This document shows positions 1 to 7,930 of a stretch of DNA of 32,536 nt, piece by piece. Made by a program: the position numbers and the translations under genes. The notes beneath the pieces are model-generated. The model ran no database searches. It saw only the letters and a program-made list of their open reading frames with translations, and was not told the origin of the DNA. The DNA is from an uncultured Lachnospiraceae bacterium (GTDB lineage: Bacteria > Bacillota > Clostridia > Lachnospirales > Lachnospiraceae), in NCBI GenBank assembly GCA_945868485.1, contig CAMBLS010000007.1, forward strand, positions 1 to 32,536, in the 5' to 3' direction. The first letter of the stretch is position 1; every line of letters starts with the position of its first letter.

Positions 1-27
1 TGTGATTCTCATTACTTGACTTGCCAT
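1..27 (-). CDS. Partial CDS, first nine codons only, product unknown
   Basis: An ATG at 27 opens a frame that stays open to the window edge and reads MASQVMRIT. A GGAGG ribosome site lies 11 nt upstream (minus strand), which supports a real start. Nine residues are too few to name a family. The GC-richer, strongly structured block directly upstream makes a mobile-element protein plausible, because IscB/IsrB-type genes lie just downstream of a structured RNA. That link is inference from layout only. Confidence 0.5.
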
Positions 28-80
28 AAAAAAAGTCGCCTCCTTTTCGCACTTTTATAAAGATTTAAGTACGACAAGCG

Positions 81-325
81 GTGACTGTACACTCTCCCGT
101 GCGTGTCCTGCCTTCCCATAAGATTAAGTGCAGTTTTCTGCACATCTTAAGTAGGCACGCTTAACGCCCGTGTTTCTGCTCCTCTTGGCAGACGTTATGT
201 TTGTACAGTGACTTGCCGTCAGGTTCTTAGGTTCGGATTCCCGACCCTCTTGACATTCGCTCCACGGAAAACCTGCACTGTCTTTCGGCAGGGCAGCAAC
301 CTCACGCTTCACAGCTATCATGCCA
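81..325 (-). ncRNA. Candidate structured RNA, HEARO/omega-RNA-like leader of a mobile element
   Basis: This block is clearly GC-richer than the AT-rich DNA that follows it. On the minus strand it shows nested pairing. GTGCAG at 128-133 pairs with CTGCAC at 138-143 around a four-base loop, and the stem extends outward to GCC 110-112 with GGC 153-155. A long-range helix pairs ACTGTACA 84-91 with TGTACAGT 202-209. CCTGC 272-276 pairs with GCAGG 288-292. The block ends about 55 nt upstream of the partial ORF that runs off the left edge. HEARO/omega-RNAs are known to lie just 5' of IscB-type ORFs in IS605-like elements, and ATGA/GTGA motifs of the kind used as insertion sites occur near its 5' end (300-325). 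The family name is inference. The 77-residue frame across it looks like a shadow. Confidence 0.45.
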
Positions 326-545
326 CAGCAATTAGTAGTATACATGATGTTTTTCAATCACGCAAGATATTTTTCCAATTTTTTTCACAAAATTTTGTAT
401 TAAATTCTGTGCAATATATACATAGTGAATTTTCATGTTTTTAACACTAAATATAGTAGGATAACTGACGAGAGCTTTTATGCTTCCCAGTATTTCTCTA
501 TGTATTTTCCTGCTTCCTCCCCTCTATCCAGTAAGGAGTCATAGA

Positions 546-574
546 TTGACAAATTATACATAGTGTAATAATCT
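546..574 (+). promoter_or_regulatory. Putative promoter of the 608-3903 operon
   Basis: TTGACA at 546-551 is a perfect -35 hexamer. With a 17-nt spacer the -10 position reads TAATCT (569-574), a weak match. A partly symmetric stretch, TACATAGTG (557-565) and CACTGTA (588-594), overlaps the region and could be an operator. It is the only good -35 ahead of the first gene. Confidence 0.45.
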
Positions 575-607
575 ACTAATGTAGTGCCACTGTATTAATA
601 TAAAGAA

Positions 608-2098
608 ATGGAGAAACAGGTTTTGAACGGCAATATGAATGACTTGAAAACAAATTTAGAAAACAGTGATTTTTATGTACAGCAGGGTTCATTCGAAGAA
701 TTTGATACTATTGAAATGGCATCAAAGGGTAAACTGTTAAGCTGTTTTGGAAATAATGCGGGTTCAGTATATACAGTTCTTTTTTTCCCACCGGCACCGA
801 ATCAGGATTTTGCAAAAGGTAATGCTGAGCGTGGCTGGGATGATGAGAAAGCAACCATATACGATGATCCGGATGTGAAAAATTATCCTGCAAATCCATT
901 TTTTTCACCGGCAGGATGGCAGTATAAACTTCGCCAGGATGAGGCTTTGGTTCTATATACAGAACTTCCACCTGAATGCAAGTATTTTTCATTCATCAAT
1001 TACATCATGTTTACCAATGAGAAGGAGGGGAAGAACTACTCAGGTGAGAAGGGATACTTCCAAGTGGGTAATGAGGAAACAGGATTTTACCATCCGATTT
1101 TTGGCTCCATTGGCACATCCGTAAGTAATGGAAGCGTAAAATGTGACGGAGACAGTGTTTATGGTTCAAAAGCAGTCATCTTAATAAGTGCCAACAAAAC
1201 CGTGACAAAACAGGTGATAGAGCATCTTACAGAAGCAGGTATTTCTGAGAATATGATTAATGTTATGACTATCCCTGAAAAGACATACAGGATGGGTTTG
1301 GAAAAGGGAAAGGATACCTTCTGTATGATAGGCAGAATTTCGCAGCCAAAGAATCGCGACGAATACGAGAGGTATATTACTAGGCTCCCCGAAAACTCTG
1401 TTGCTTACCGTGTAACACCAAAGACAGAGATTGCTTCTAATCCATATGCCAACGAAACGATTATACCTAGGGGAACTGGCGAACATGAAGTTGCAATTTT
1501 AGATAATGCTGAAGAAAATCTTGATACAATCCGCCGGGCAATCATTGCAAAATATAGTGATGAATACAACTATGAAGAGCTAGGGGGAGAGATTGCAGTT
1601 CCAGAAGGACTTACTGCATACATAACAGATTTCAACGCAAAGGGTGATAACCGCGATACCAGTTACACTATGACACCTGATTTTACCCTTAACTCAGATG
1701 ATGATTTTATTGTTGTTTATGGCGTAAATCATACAGCAACAGGAAAAGCTCATTATTCAAATGCAGTATTATATGCAAAGCCAATGCTTAATGGTGTTTG
1801 CAGCGTATATGATTCTCTGTATCCGGGAACTGCACAGGAATATTTAGGAGATAACTGCAAGGATGCAGACAGTTACTATGTTTACAAAATGGCAAGAACG
1901 CAGATTGATAAGAATACAAGAATTATAGAGTACTCTACCGGAAACGAAAAAGGAAGGTTCTATGGAGTAGATAATGATAATCCGTTGGTTATGGCATTCC
2001 GTGCTTATGTGGATAAGACAGGGGTTGGACCTTCATATTATGAGATTGTCTATGATAGAACGATTGTATTTCACAAGAAAGGAAATGGTGAACGATAA
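608..2098 (+). CDS. Uncharacterised 496-residue protein, operon partner of a MATE transporter
   Basis: I do not recognise this family. The frame is long and well formed, with no signal peptide, no transmembrane segment and no obvious catalytic motif. It is acidic and rich in Tyr, Asn and Asp, suggesting a soluble cytoplasmic beta-rich protein. The N-terminal 110 residues contain several aromatic/proline stretches (FFPPAPNQDF, NPFFSPAGWQYKLR). A middle segment (about 195-230) reads like an alpha/beta unit. The C-terminal half has a run of Tyr/Asp-rich strands. The start at 608 lacks a good Shine-Dalgarno match (AAAGAA just upstream), but the next ATG is only 10 codons on (NMND). The stop lies 2 nt before the MATE start, so the two genes are almost certainly translated together. 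The pair is AT-rich compared with genes after 18 kb. Confidence 0.75.
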   Translation: MEKQVLNGNMNDLKTNLENSDFYVQQGSFEEFDTIEMASKGKLLSCFGNNAGSVYTVLFFPPAPNQDFAKGNAERGWDDEKATIYDDPDVKNYPANPFFSPAGWQYKLRQDEALVLYTELPPECKYFSFINYIMFTNEKEGKNYSGEKGYFQVGNEETGFYHPIFGSIGTSVSNGSVKCDGDSVYGSKAVILISANKTVTKQVIEHLTEAGISENMINVMTIPEKTYRMGLEKGKDTFCMIGRISQPKNRDEYERYITRLPENSVAYRVTPKTEIASNPYANETIIPRGTGEHEVAILDNAEENLDTIRRAIIAKYSDEYNYEELGGEIAVPEGLTAYITDFNAKGDNRDTSYTMTPDFTLNSDDDFIVVYGVNHTATGKAHYSNAVLYAKPMLNGVCSVYDSLYPGTAQEYLGDNCKDADSYYVYKMARTQIDKNTRIIEYSTGNEKGRFYGVDNDNPLVMAFRAYVDKTGVGPSYYEIVYDRTIVFHKKGNGER

Positions 2099-2100
2099 AA

Positions 2101-3903
2101 ATGGAAGCAAGTCTTGATGTAACAAAAAACAGTAAGCTGTTAAGAAGAAATATTATTCAGATGCTACCTGCGTGCTTCTCATTAAGCATGGTTTATGTGC
2201 TTATGATTATGATTGACTCGCTTTTAGCCGGTAAATTTACAGGAACTACAGGAGTTGCTGCTGTATCCATTGGTGCACCAGCATATTTGATTTTCTTATC
2301 ATTTCTTAATGCCATAATACATGGAACAGAACTTCGTATGACATGGCGTCTGGGAAGAAATGATAAAGAGGGATTACAGAGAGCTTTTGCAGGTGGCGTA
2401 TATTTTACCATGGTTACGGGCATTCTTCTGTCTGTTTTCGTATTTTTTATTGCACGTCCATTAGTTATGATATTTGGTGGTAGCAAGAGCACGGAAGAAA
2501 TTGTTAACCTTGCAGTATTATATATTAAGTGCTGTGCATGGTGTATTTCTATTCAGGGAATAGGTGGTGTTTTTCGTTCACTTTTTAGTGTTATGGGATT
2601 TCAGAGAGACCGAATGATTACTAATCTGGCTAATGTTATTACAAATATTATCTTTTCAATACTTTTTATTAATCTGCTTCCTGCACCAATAAAGATTATG
2701 GGTCTTGGACTTGGTAGTGCATGTGCATCTGCTGTTGATTCAGCAATAGCAATTATCTTATATAAAAAGCATAAATTTGGATTATCATTAAAGCCTGTAT
2801 TGCTTAAACCAGCTGAGATTCTTGATACTATGAAGAGTGGATGTCCATCATCTCTTGATAATATTCTTGATTGTATCGTTTCTTCCATTATCAACAGACT
2901 GGTTCTCGGAGCATTCGGCTCAGATGGAGTAATGCTTTCGATGGTAACAGTAATCAATAATATTCGTAAGCTTGGCAGAATGCCTATTCAATGCATGGGC
3001 TATGCAGCTTCACCCCTATACGGTATTGCATATTCTGCGAGAGATAAAGGCAGTCTTATTGATTCTCTTAAGGAGAGTTTTAAGATTGGTCTATTAATTA
3101 CCGTAATCTGGGAGGTGATTTTATATATTCTTTCTCCTATAGTATTTAGTGTGTTTAATATGAGTGGTAATGCCATTGTACAGAGAGGAACGGTAATTGT
3201 TCTTGCTAGTATGCCAATTGTTTTGATTGTGTATTTGCTGGTATCTTTCTTTGAGTCTACTAAGAGATTTGGCTTGTCAATTTATATGGCATCCGCACCA
3301 GATTCACTGGTTTATCCAATTCTTGTTGCTCTGCTAATTCCTCTGCTTAAGAGTGACGGAATCTGGTATGCAATGGCATTAAACGGTATTATTGTTTTAC
3401 TGATTTCTTATTTGATTATGATGCTTGTAACAAAAAAGGTAAGGGTACCTGCTGAAACACTTTTATTCCTTGATAGTAGTGTTAAAAACGCAAATGCAAT
3501 TTGTGAAATGACAATTCATAATACACTTGAAGAAGCAACGGGAATATCAAAAAAAGTTCAAGAATTCTTTAAAGATAAGAATGTTTCAGAACGTATTCAG
3601 ATGGTCAGTGCTCTTGCGGTTGAGGAAATTATAGTTGATATGATTAAGCACCCTGGCATGGAAGAAAAAAGAGCAGGAAAGAGAGTGATGGATGTAAAGA
3701 TATTCGAGGATGATGAAAATGTTCAGATTCTAATTAGAAATATTGCCCCATTATATAATCCCTTAGCAAATTCAGATGACAAGGAAAACGAAACTAAGGA
3801 TGGAATCAGATTAGCGCAATTACTGGCTACTGACATAAGTTATTCGTATGTATATAAAATGAATGTTGTAAATGTTCTGCTCAATAAAGGTATTCAAGAA
3901 TAG
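2101..3903 (+). CDS. MATE-family multidrug/efflux transporter fused to a GHKL (anti-sigma-kinase-like) domain
   Basis: Residues about 15-450 form a MATE transporter of about twelve membrane segments, expected to export cationic or aromatic compounds using a cation gradient. Members are usually about 450 residues; this one has about 145 more. From about residue 455 the chain becomes soluble and resembles the RsbW-type GHKL fold. A helix holds EEIIVDMIKH at 508-517 at the N-box position, a strand holds ILIRNIAPLYNP around 543-554 at the G1-box position, and the closing segment GIRLAQLLATDISYSY follows at 568-583. The usual N-box Asn is Asp513 and the usual G1 Asp is Asn547, so ATP binding may be weak or lost. 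The gene starts 2 nt after the preceding stop. An independent ribosome site is weak, so translational coupling is likely. MATE membership is secure; the GHKL assignment rests on motif order. Confidence 0.88.
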   Translation: MEASLDVTKNSKLLRRNIIQMLPACFSLSMVYVLMIMIDSLLAGKFTGTTGVAAVSIGAPAYLIFLSFLNAIIHGTELRMTWRLGRNDKEGLQRAFAGGVYFTMVTGILLSVFVFFIARPLVMIFGGSKSTEEIVNLAVLYIKCCAWCISIQGIGGVFRSLFSVMGFQRDRMITNLANVITNIIFSILFINLLPAPIKIMGLGLGSACASAVDSAIAIILYKKHKFGLSLKPVLLKPAEILDTMKSGCPSSLDNILDCIVSSIINRLVLGAFGSDGVMLSMVTVINNIRKLGRMPIQCMGYAASPLYGIAYSARDKGSLIDSLKESFKIGLLITVIWEVILYILSPIVFSVFNMSGNAIVQRGTVIVLASMPIVLIVYLLVSFFESTKRFGLSIYMASAPDSLVYPILVALLIPLLKSDGIWYAMALNGIIVLLISYLIMMLVTKKVRVPAETLLFLDSSVKNANAICEMTIHNTLEEATGISKKVQEFFKDKNVSERIQMVSALAVEEIIVDMIKHPGMEEKRAGKRVMDVKIFEDDENVQILIRNIAPLYNPLANSDDKENETKDGIRLAQLLATDISYSYVYKMNVVNVLLNKGIQE

Positions 3904-3920
3904 AGGAAGTGGCTTTCAGC

Positions 3921-3958
3921 TGAGTTCAAAAATCAAGTAATTTCAAGGCTTGAACTCA
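3921..3958. repeat. Inverted repeat, 9-bp perfect arms
   Basis: TGAGTTCAA at 3921-3929 and TTGAACTCA at 3950-3958 are exact inverted copies around a 20-nt loop. It lies 17 nt after the MATE stop. No U-run follows, so it is not a classic intrinsic terminator, although it could stabilise the mRNA 3' end. It stands immediately next to the larger repeat at 3961-4015. Confidence 0.7.
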
Positions 3959-3960
3959 TG

Positions 3961-4015
3961 TATAAAGTAAACGTCAAACTTTAGTTAAGATGAGTGATTT
4001 GACGTTTACTTTATA
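3961..4015. repeat. Perfect 18-bp inverted repeat between convergent genes
   Basis: TATAAAGTAAACGTCAAA at 3961-3978 and its exact reverse complement at 3998-4015 flank a 19-nt loop. The repeat lies between the MATE stop (3903) and the acyltransferase stop (4025, minus strand), where a bidirectional terminator would be expected. The stem is AT-rich and no U-tract follows on either strand. It may be a factor-assisted terminator, a palindromic repeat element or an end of a past insertion. Confidence 0.75.
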
Positions 4016-4024
4016 CGGATGAAA

Positions 4025-5053
4025 CTAACGTATTATTTTTTCTTTAATAAACTCATAAATTAGTGTTAATATCCCATCTAATAATGTCGTTAAAATAAAT
4101 AGCACCAAAAAACAAAGCACTGTGTTGCTCCCCATAACCGGGTATATTATTCCAAATATAATATATACCCCTGGTGCTTGAAGCAAATATATGTAAAGAC
4201 TATTCTTGCGCAGCCAATTATAAACCGCTGTTTCCTCCAGCTTTTCTACCACTTTTGTTCGACATAATCCCATGGAAAAAGTTAAGAACAATACCGGAAT
4301 AACAATTTGTAACATACATTCAATCATGTATATTTCTGTTGAAAGTTGAGCTAAAAATACACAAACCATAATGCCAACGAGTGAACCGACGATCAAAATC
4401 CATTTAGATACATTATGATAAACAAAATCTGATATATAAAAAAATGCTGCTCCAACAAAAAACACAATAATATAAATATCAATTTGAGAGATTTTGTAAT
4501 AATCTATTTGTCCCAAAAAGAAATGTGCCGCAAAATATAATACGACAGAAACCATTGCTCCATAAATAATATTTCTTTTTTTCAATAGTCCATTTAACAG
4601 AATCCAGATTAATGTAACCCAAAACATCATTAGAAGATACCAAGCCACATCAGAGAACTTCCCTAACGCCATCGCTTTATAACCATCTATAAGCGAAGCT
4701 CCCTTGTCTCGTCCAAAGCTTGGTATATCGAAAAAAGTATACGTTGGAACAAGCCATAATGTCCCATATATGAAATAAGGAATAAGCAACCGAACTGCTT
4801 TCTTTCTAATCAAACCAACAATACTACCTTTATTCTTTTGCAACGACAACTGAAGAAGAAAACCCGCAGCAAAAGTAAAAATCGGAATTACTGACAACAC
4901 AACAAATTTACTGATCCATCTTAATAATATGCTTTCCTGGTCTGCTTTTATAAGCCAAAATTCATTACCACTAAAAAACAAGGCGCAATGAGCTACAATC
5001 ACCATAAACATTGCCATTGTTTTCAAAAAATCAATATAATTATATTTTTTCAT
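4025..5053 (-). CDS. Membrane acyltransferase, acyltransferase-3 family
   Basis: The product is an integral membrane O-acyltransferase of the family that adds acetyl or other acyl groups to cell-surface sugars or lipids; its substrate here is unknown. The N-terminus YIDFLKTMAMFMVIVAHCALFF carries the family's first helix with the expected histidine (His22). About ten hydrophobic segments follow, with the polar loop containing RKKAVRLLIPYFIYG that is usual after the third helix. I place the start at 5053: AAGGA lies 8-9 nt upstream and the protein then begins at the family's normal N-terminus, 342 residues. A longer frame to 5191 would overlap the pyrophosphatase gene and add a non-hydrophobic, Cys-rich extension that looks like a shadow. 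It follows the pyrophosphatase stop by 44 nt and is the last gene of the nucleotidase operon. Confidence 0.85.
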   Translation of the reverse strand: MKKYNYIDFLKTMAMFMVIVAHCALFFSGNEFWLIKADQESILLRWISKFVVLSVIPIFTFAAGFLLQLSLQKNKGSIVGLIRKKAVRLLIPYFIYGTLWLVPTYTFFDIPSFGRDKGASLIDGYKAMALGKFSDVAWYLLMMFWVTLIWILLNGLLKKRNIIYGAMVSVVLYFAAHFFLGQIDYYKISQIDIYIIVFFVGAAFFYISDFVYHNVSKWILIVGSLVGIMVCVFLAQLSTEIYMIECMLQIVIPVLFLTFSMGLCRTKVVEKLEETAVYNWLRKNSLYIYLLQAPGVYIIFGIIYPVMGSNTVLCFLVLFILTTLLDGILTLIYEFIKEKIIR

Positions 5054-5097
5054 TTCTTTGATGTCCTTCATGGAAGATTTTGCAACTAGCCGACAGT

Positions 5098-6297
5098 CTA
5101 GTCTTTGAAAGAAGAATGGGATTCTATAACATTTGCTATAGCCGGAACCACAACCTTCTTCCTTGACGCATATGGTTCTAACTTGTACCAAATACCTTCA
5201 TGAACCGCTGTGTCATGAAAAGCATCTTCCAGCACCTCGTCTGCAATATCGTTGGAGGGAATCAAACAGGTGAACGAGACATCATCGTGGAGCACATTGA
5301 TCTGTGCGAATGCCATATCCATCCCAGTCGATGCAAGAGCTGAAGGGAACACATCCAGCATACGCTCAGCCAAATCTTTTGCGCTCTCTTCATCATATGC
5401 GTTGATATTGCCAATAGAATACTTTATGCCCCCACTTTCATATTCCTTATAGTCACTGAAAAATATCTCTTTATCCGTCATGCCCTCATAAGAAAGCGAT
5501 GCTTCATACATATCCTGGTAAAAAGCATCCACATCTTTTATTCCTGCCAGGTCACTCAGTGCCTTCAAAGCTTCCCTGTCTGCATAAGTAGTGTTTTCAG
5601 ACTGAAGATTTTTTGTGTCTGAAAGAATTGATCCCATCATGACCATAGCAGTTTGCTGATCAGGTGTGACTCCATAGTTCCGATAACGTATCCAAATGAT
5701 AGTGGCCGTTGAGCCGAGAGGTCTGGCATCATAAATGAGCTGTCCTGCTGTCGTTATTGTTCCGTCTGCGTGATGATCAATAATACTGACAATGTTTGCA
5801 TCCTGTATGTCCTCTGCAGACTGTGTATATTCGCTGTGATCCACCAGAACCATATTACATCCGGCTGTATCTTGAAGCACCATCAGCGTCTCAAGACCAG
5901 CGGCATTCAATATATATTTGCTCTCGTTATTTATCTGTCCAAGAACAACCGGCTGAGCATCGTATCCAAGTTCACAGAGCAGATACGCATATGCAATAGA
6001 ACTACCAACAGTATCAGAATCCGGGCATTTGTGTCCTGCCACATATATCGTTCCTGTAATCTTATCAAGACCGTCCAACTCGCTCCTGTTTAGCATGACA
6101 TTCATTTCCTGCTCAGCCTTATACCGGCTGGAAGCGACAGCTCCCCCCGCAAAAAAACAACCTGCTCCTATGACAATAGCTGCCAAAACCATTACCAGCT
6201 CTTTACATCTTTTTCTTTTCTTTGTCATTTCTACCAGTTCCTCATAATCCTTTTTTTTCACATCATCATTTCCGTATGCATTAAGCCTTGCACTCAT
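5098..6297 (-). CDS. Membrane-anchored family II inorganic pyrophosphatase-like DHH phosphoesterase
   Basis: The 399-residue protein carries every family II (Mn/Co-dependent) pyrophosphatase motif in order: GHKCPDSDT at 88-96, VDHSE at 152-156, IIDHH at 172-176, SDT at 226-228 and the C-terminal substrate signature SRKK at 378-381. Family members are usually about 310 residues. The extra length is an N-terminal segment with a basic patch KKRKRCK (26-32), then one hydrophobic helix (about 33-55). By the positive-inside rule the catalytic domains should face outward. AVASS at 53-57 could instead be a signal peptidase site. The start overlaps the 5'-nucleotidase stop as ATGA (6294-6297), so translation is coupled; an ATG at 6228 is an alternative. 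With its neighbour it may degrade extracellular nucleotides and pyrophosphate. A nucleotide phosphodiesterase role is a less likely alternative. Confidence 0.87.
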   Translation of the reverse strand: MSARLNAYGNDDVKKKDYEELVEMTKKRKRCKELVMVLAAIVIGAGCFFAGGAVASSRYKAEQEMNVMLNRSELDGLDKITGTIYVAGHKCPDSDTVGSSIAYAYLLCELGYDAQPVVLGQINNESKYILNAAGLETLMVLQDTAGCNMVLVDHSEYTQSAEDIQDANIVSIIDHHADGTITTAGQLIYDARPLGSTATIIWIRYRNYGVTPDQQTAMVMMGSILSDTKNLQSENTTYADREALKALSDLAGIKDVDAFYQDMYEASLSYEGMTDKEIFFSDYKEYESGGIKYSIGNINAYDEESAKDLAERMLDVFPSALASTGMDMAFAQINVLHDDVSFTCLIPSNDIADEVLEDAFHDTAVHEGIWYKLEPYASRKKVVVPAIANVIESHSSFKD

Positions 6298-7901
6298 TGA
6301 AAGGTATCCGTGGTTTTCACCATCCTCGGTGTCGTTACACTATCCCAAATAACATCCTCACTTTGTGAGAAATATCTTATCAACGCCTGGTCACAAGCGG
6401 AATACTCTCCCAATTCCTCTACCAGAGCAAGCTGAGGATAATCCTCGGATATCGCTAGATAATTATTCATGGCTGCTGTGTAAAGCTTCTCATCTTCAAG
6501 AGGCTCCTCCCCCACTTTAACCGAAATCACCCGTTTTCCATATTCCAGCGCCATATTATAGGAAACTGTGATTCCACCTACCTGCAGATAGCTGCCACTA
6601 TTTTCAGGCCATGCGTCATATTCTCCCAAATCATTGGCAACGATATTCTTTGTCTGAATATCAATAGAAGTCTCCAGGATCTCCCGGAGTGCTTTTCCAG
6701 TAATCTGCTTTGTAACAATATAATTTCCAAAGGGACCGACACCGATAATATCACCATAGGTCACATCTCCTTTGCTCACTGACTCACGAATGCCACCGGC
6801 ATTTTCAAGGGCGATATCTGCTCCGGTTTCCAACAGATAGGAATCGGTCACTGCTCTTCCCATATTAGTTTCATCGATTCGCAGACTAAACCAGTCTCCG
6901 TCAAGATCATCCGTCGATGTCCCCACCACCTGATCCAAAATAACGCTCTGGTCTTTATTAATATCGTCAAGCACAGCCCGAATCTCTGCATTTTCATCCA
7001 ATTTTCCTGCAGTTGTATAATCCACCTTCTCTGCGCTGATATCAATATCAACCACCTCACCATCGGCATTCAGAGAACAGTCAATCTCTATCAGTCCGAC
7101 CTCATAGAGATAATATCCATTTTCGATCACGTAGGACGAAGAACCATCCGGGGTCGTCACTTCCTTGTCTATGTCCATATGCTCATGACCACCAAGCCAC
7201 AAATCAACACCATCTACCTTTGAAGCAAGAGAAACAGGATCATAGGCATGTACCAGTCCGATGACAATATCACACCCCATATTCTCCAGTTCAGTAACAG
7301 CTTCACCTGCATAGGCAACAGCGTCATTAAAGGTAAGTCCCTCTACATTTGCCGGCGATGTGCTGCTATAGATAACCGGATCAATCTCCCCAAAGATGCC
7401 GACTTTAAGCTCCCGTCCATCCTTCATCACGGTTTCGCAATAATAGGGGGTATCAAAGAACATACTCCCATCTTTGTCAACAACATTCCCTGCAAGCATC
7501 TCAATATCCGCCAAGGCTGTCAGTTCTTTTAGTCTGTCTTTGCCATAATTCCAATCGTGATTACCGGCCGTCATAGCATCATAACCGCAGGCTTTCACAA
7601 GCTTTGCGATGGACTCGCCCTGCACAAGTGTTGCAATGGACTGTCCATGGAACATATCACCTGAGTCAAGGACCAAATCCATATCAGCACTCTCCGCATA
7701 ACTGTCAATTATGCTTTTTAGTTTCGGCAGTCCGATAATCCCACTGCTTTCATTTTCCTCAACTCTGGCATGAATATCATTTGTGTGAACAATTTTAACA
7801 CAAAAATCCGTGTTTTCCTCTGCGTCAGGCACCAGCATGTAAAAAATTCCAACCAGAAGTGCACATGCTAACATCGCAGCTACTATTCTCATCTTTTTCA
7901 T
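6294..7901 (-). CDS. Exported 5'-nucleotidase / UshA-like metallophosphatase
   Basis: This is a 535-residue secreted 5'-nucleotidase with a two-domain layout. A signal peptide or anchor occupies about 1-25. The calcineurin-like metallophosphatase domain (about 33-300) shows the metal motifs NDIH (41-44), DSGDMFHG, GNHDWNYG, a GLVHA histidine and GGHEH. The C-terminal nucleotide-binding domain (about 320-510) shows NAGGIRES, GDVTYGD and VGPFGN. The enzyme releases phosphate from nucleoside monophosphates and often from UDP-sugars outside the membrane. Signal anchoring fits the absence of an LPxTG tail. It is the first gene of a three-gene operon with the pyrophosphatase and the acyltransferase. 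A consensus cre site overlaps its probable -35 element. The ribosome site AAGGCGG lies 9 nt before the ATG. Confidence 0.92.
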   Translation of the reverse strand: MKKMRIVAAMLACALLVGIFYMLVPDAEENTDFCVKIVHTNDIHARVEENESSGIIGLPKLKSIIDSYAESADMDLVLDSGDMFHGQSIATLVQGESIAKLVKACGYDAMTAGNHDWNYGKDRLKELTALADIEMLAGNVVDKDGSMFFDTPYYCETVMKDGRELKVGIFGEIDPVIYSSTSPANVEGLTFNDAVAYAGEAVTELENMGCDIVIGLVHAYDPVSLASKVDGVDLWLGGHEHMDIDKEVTTPDGSSSYVIENGYYLYEVGLIEIDCSLNADGEVVDIDISAEKVDYTTAGKLDENAEIRAVLDDINKDQSVILDQVVGTSTDDLDGDWFSLRIDETNMGRAVTDSYLLETGADIALENAGGIRESVSKGDVTYGDIIGVGPFGNYIVTKQITGKALREILETSIDIQTKNIVANDLGEYDAWPENSGSYLQVGGITVSYNMALEYGKRVISVKVGEEPLEDEKLYTAAMNNYLAISEDYPQLALVEELGEYSACDQALIRYFSQSEDVIWDSVTTPRMVKTTDTFQ

Positions 7902-7930
7902 TATTATAATCCGCCTTTTCGCATATTTTA

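Larger units (their letters stand above)
28..607. other. 580-nt stretch without a protein gene: structured block, then AT-rich leader
   Basis: Positions 28-80 hold the ribosome site of the edge ORF, and 81-325 the candidate structured RNA. From about 340 the composition turns very AT-rich, with poly-T runs and no credible ORF, up to the promoter at 546-574 that serves the gene starting at 608. I see no transposase remnant and no clear inverted repeat between 340 and 540. Confidence 0.5.

Noticed and set aside
229-246. Second tRNA-arm-like motif (GGTTCGGATTCCCGACC)
   Set aside because: Part of the candidate structured RNA; no cloverleaf can be drawn around it.
124-357. 77-residue minus-strand frame over the structured block
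   Set aside because: No ribosome site, odd composition, and it overlaps strong RNA pairing; better explained as a shadow of a non-coding RNA.
5054-5191. N-terminal extension of the acyltransferase
   Set aside because: It would overlap the pyrophosphatase gene by 94 nt, has no ribosome site, and does not resemble the family; the start at 5053 has AAGGA and the expected N-terminus.
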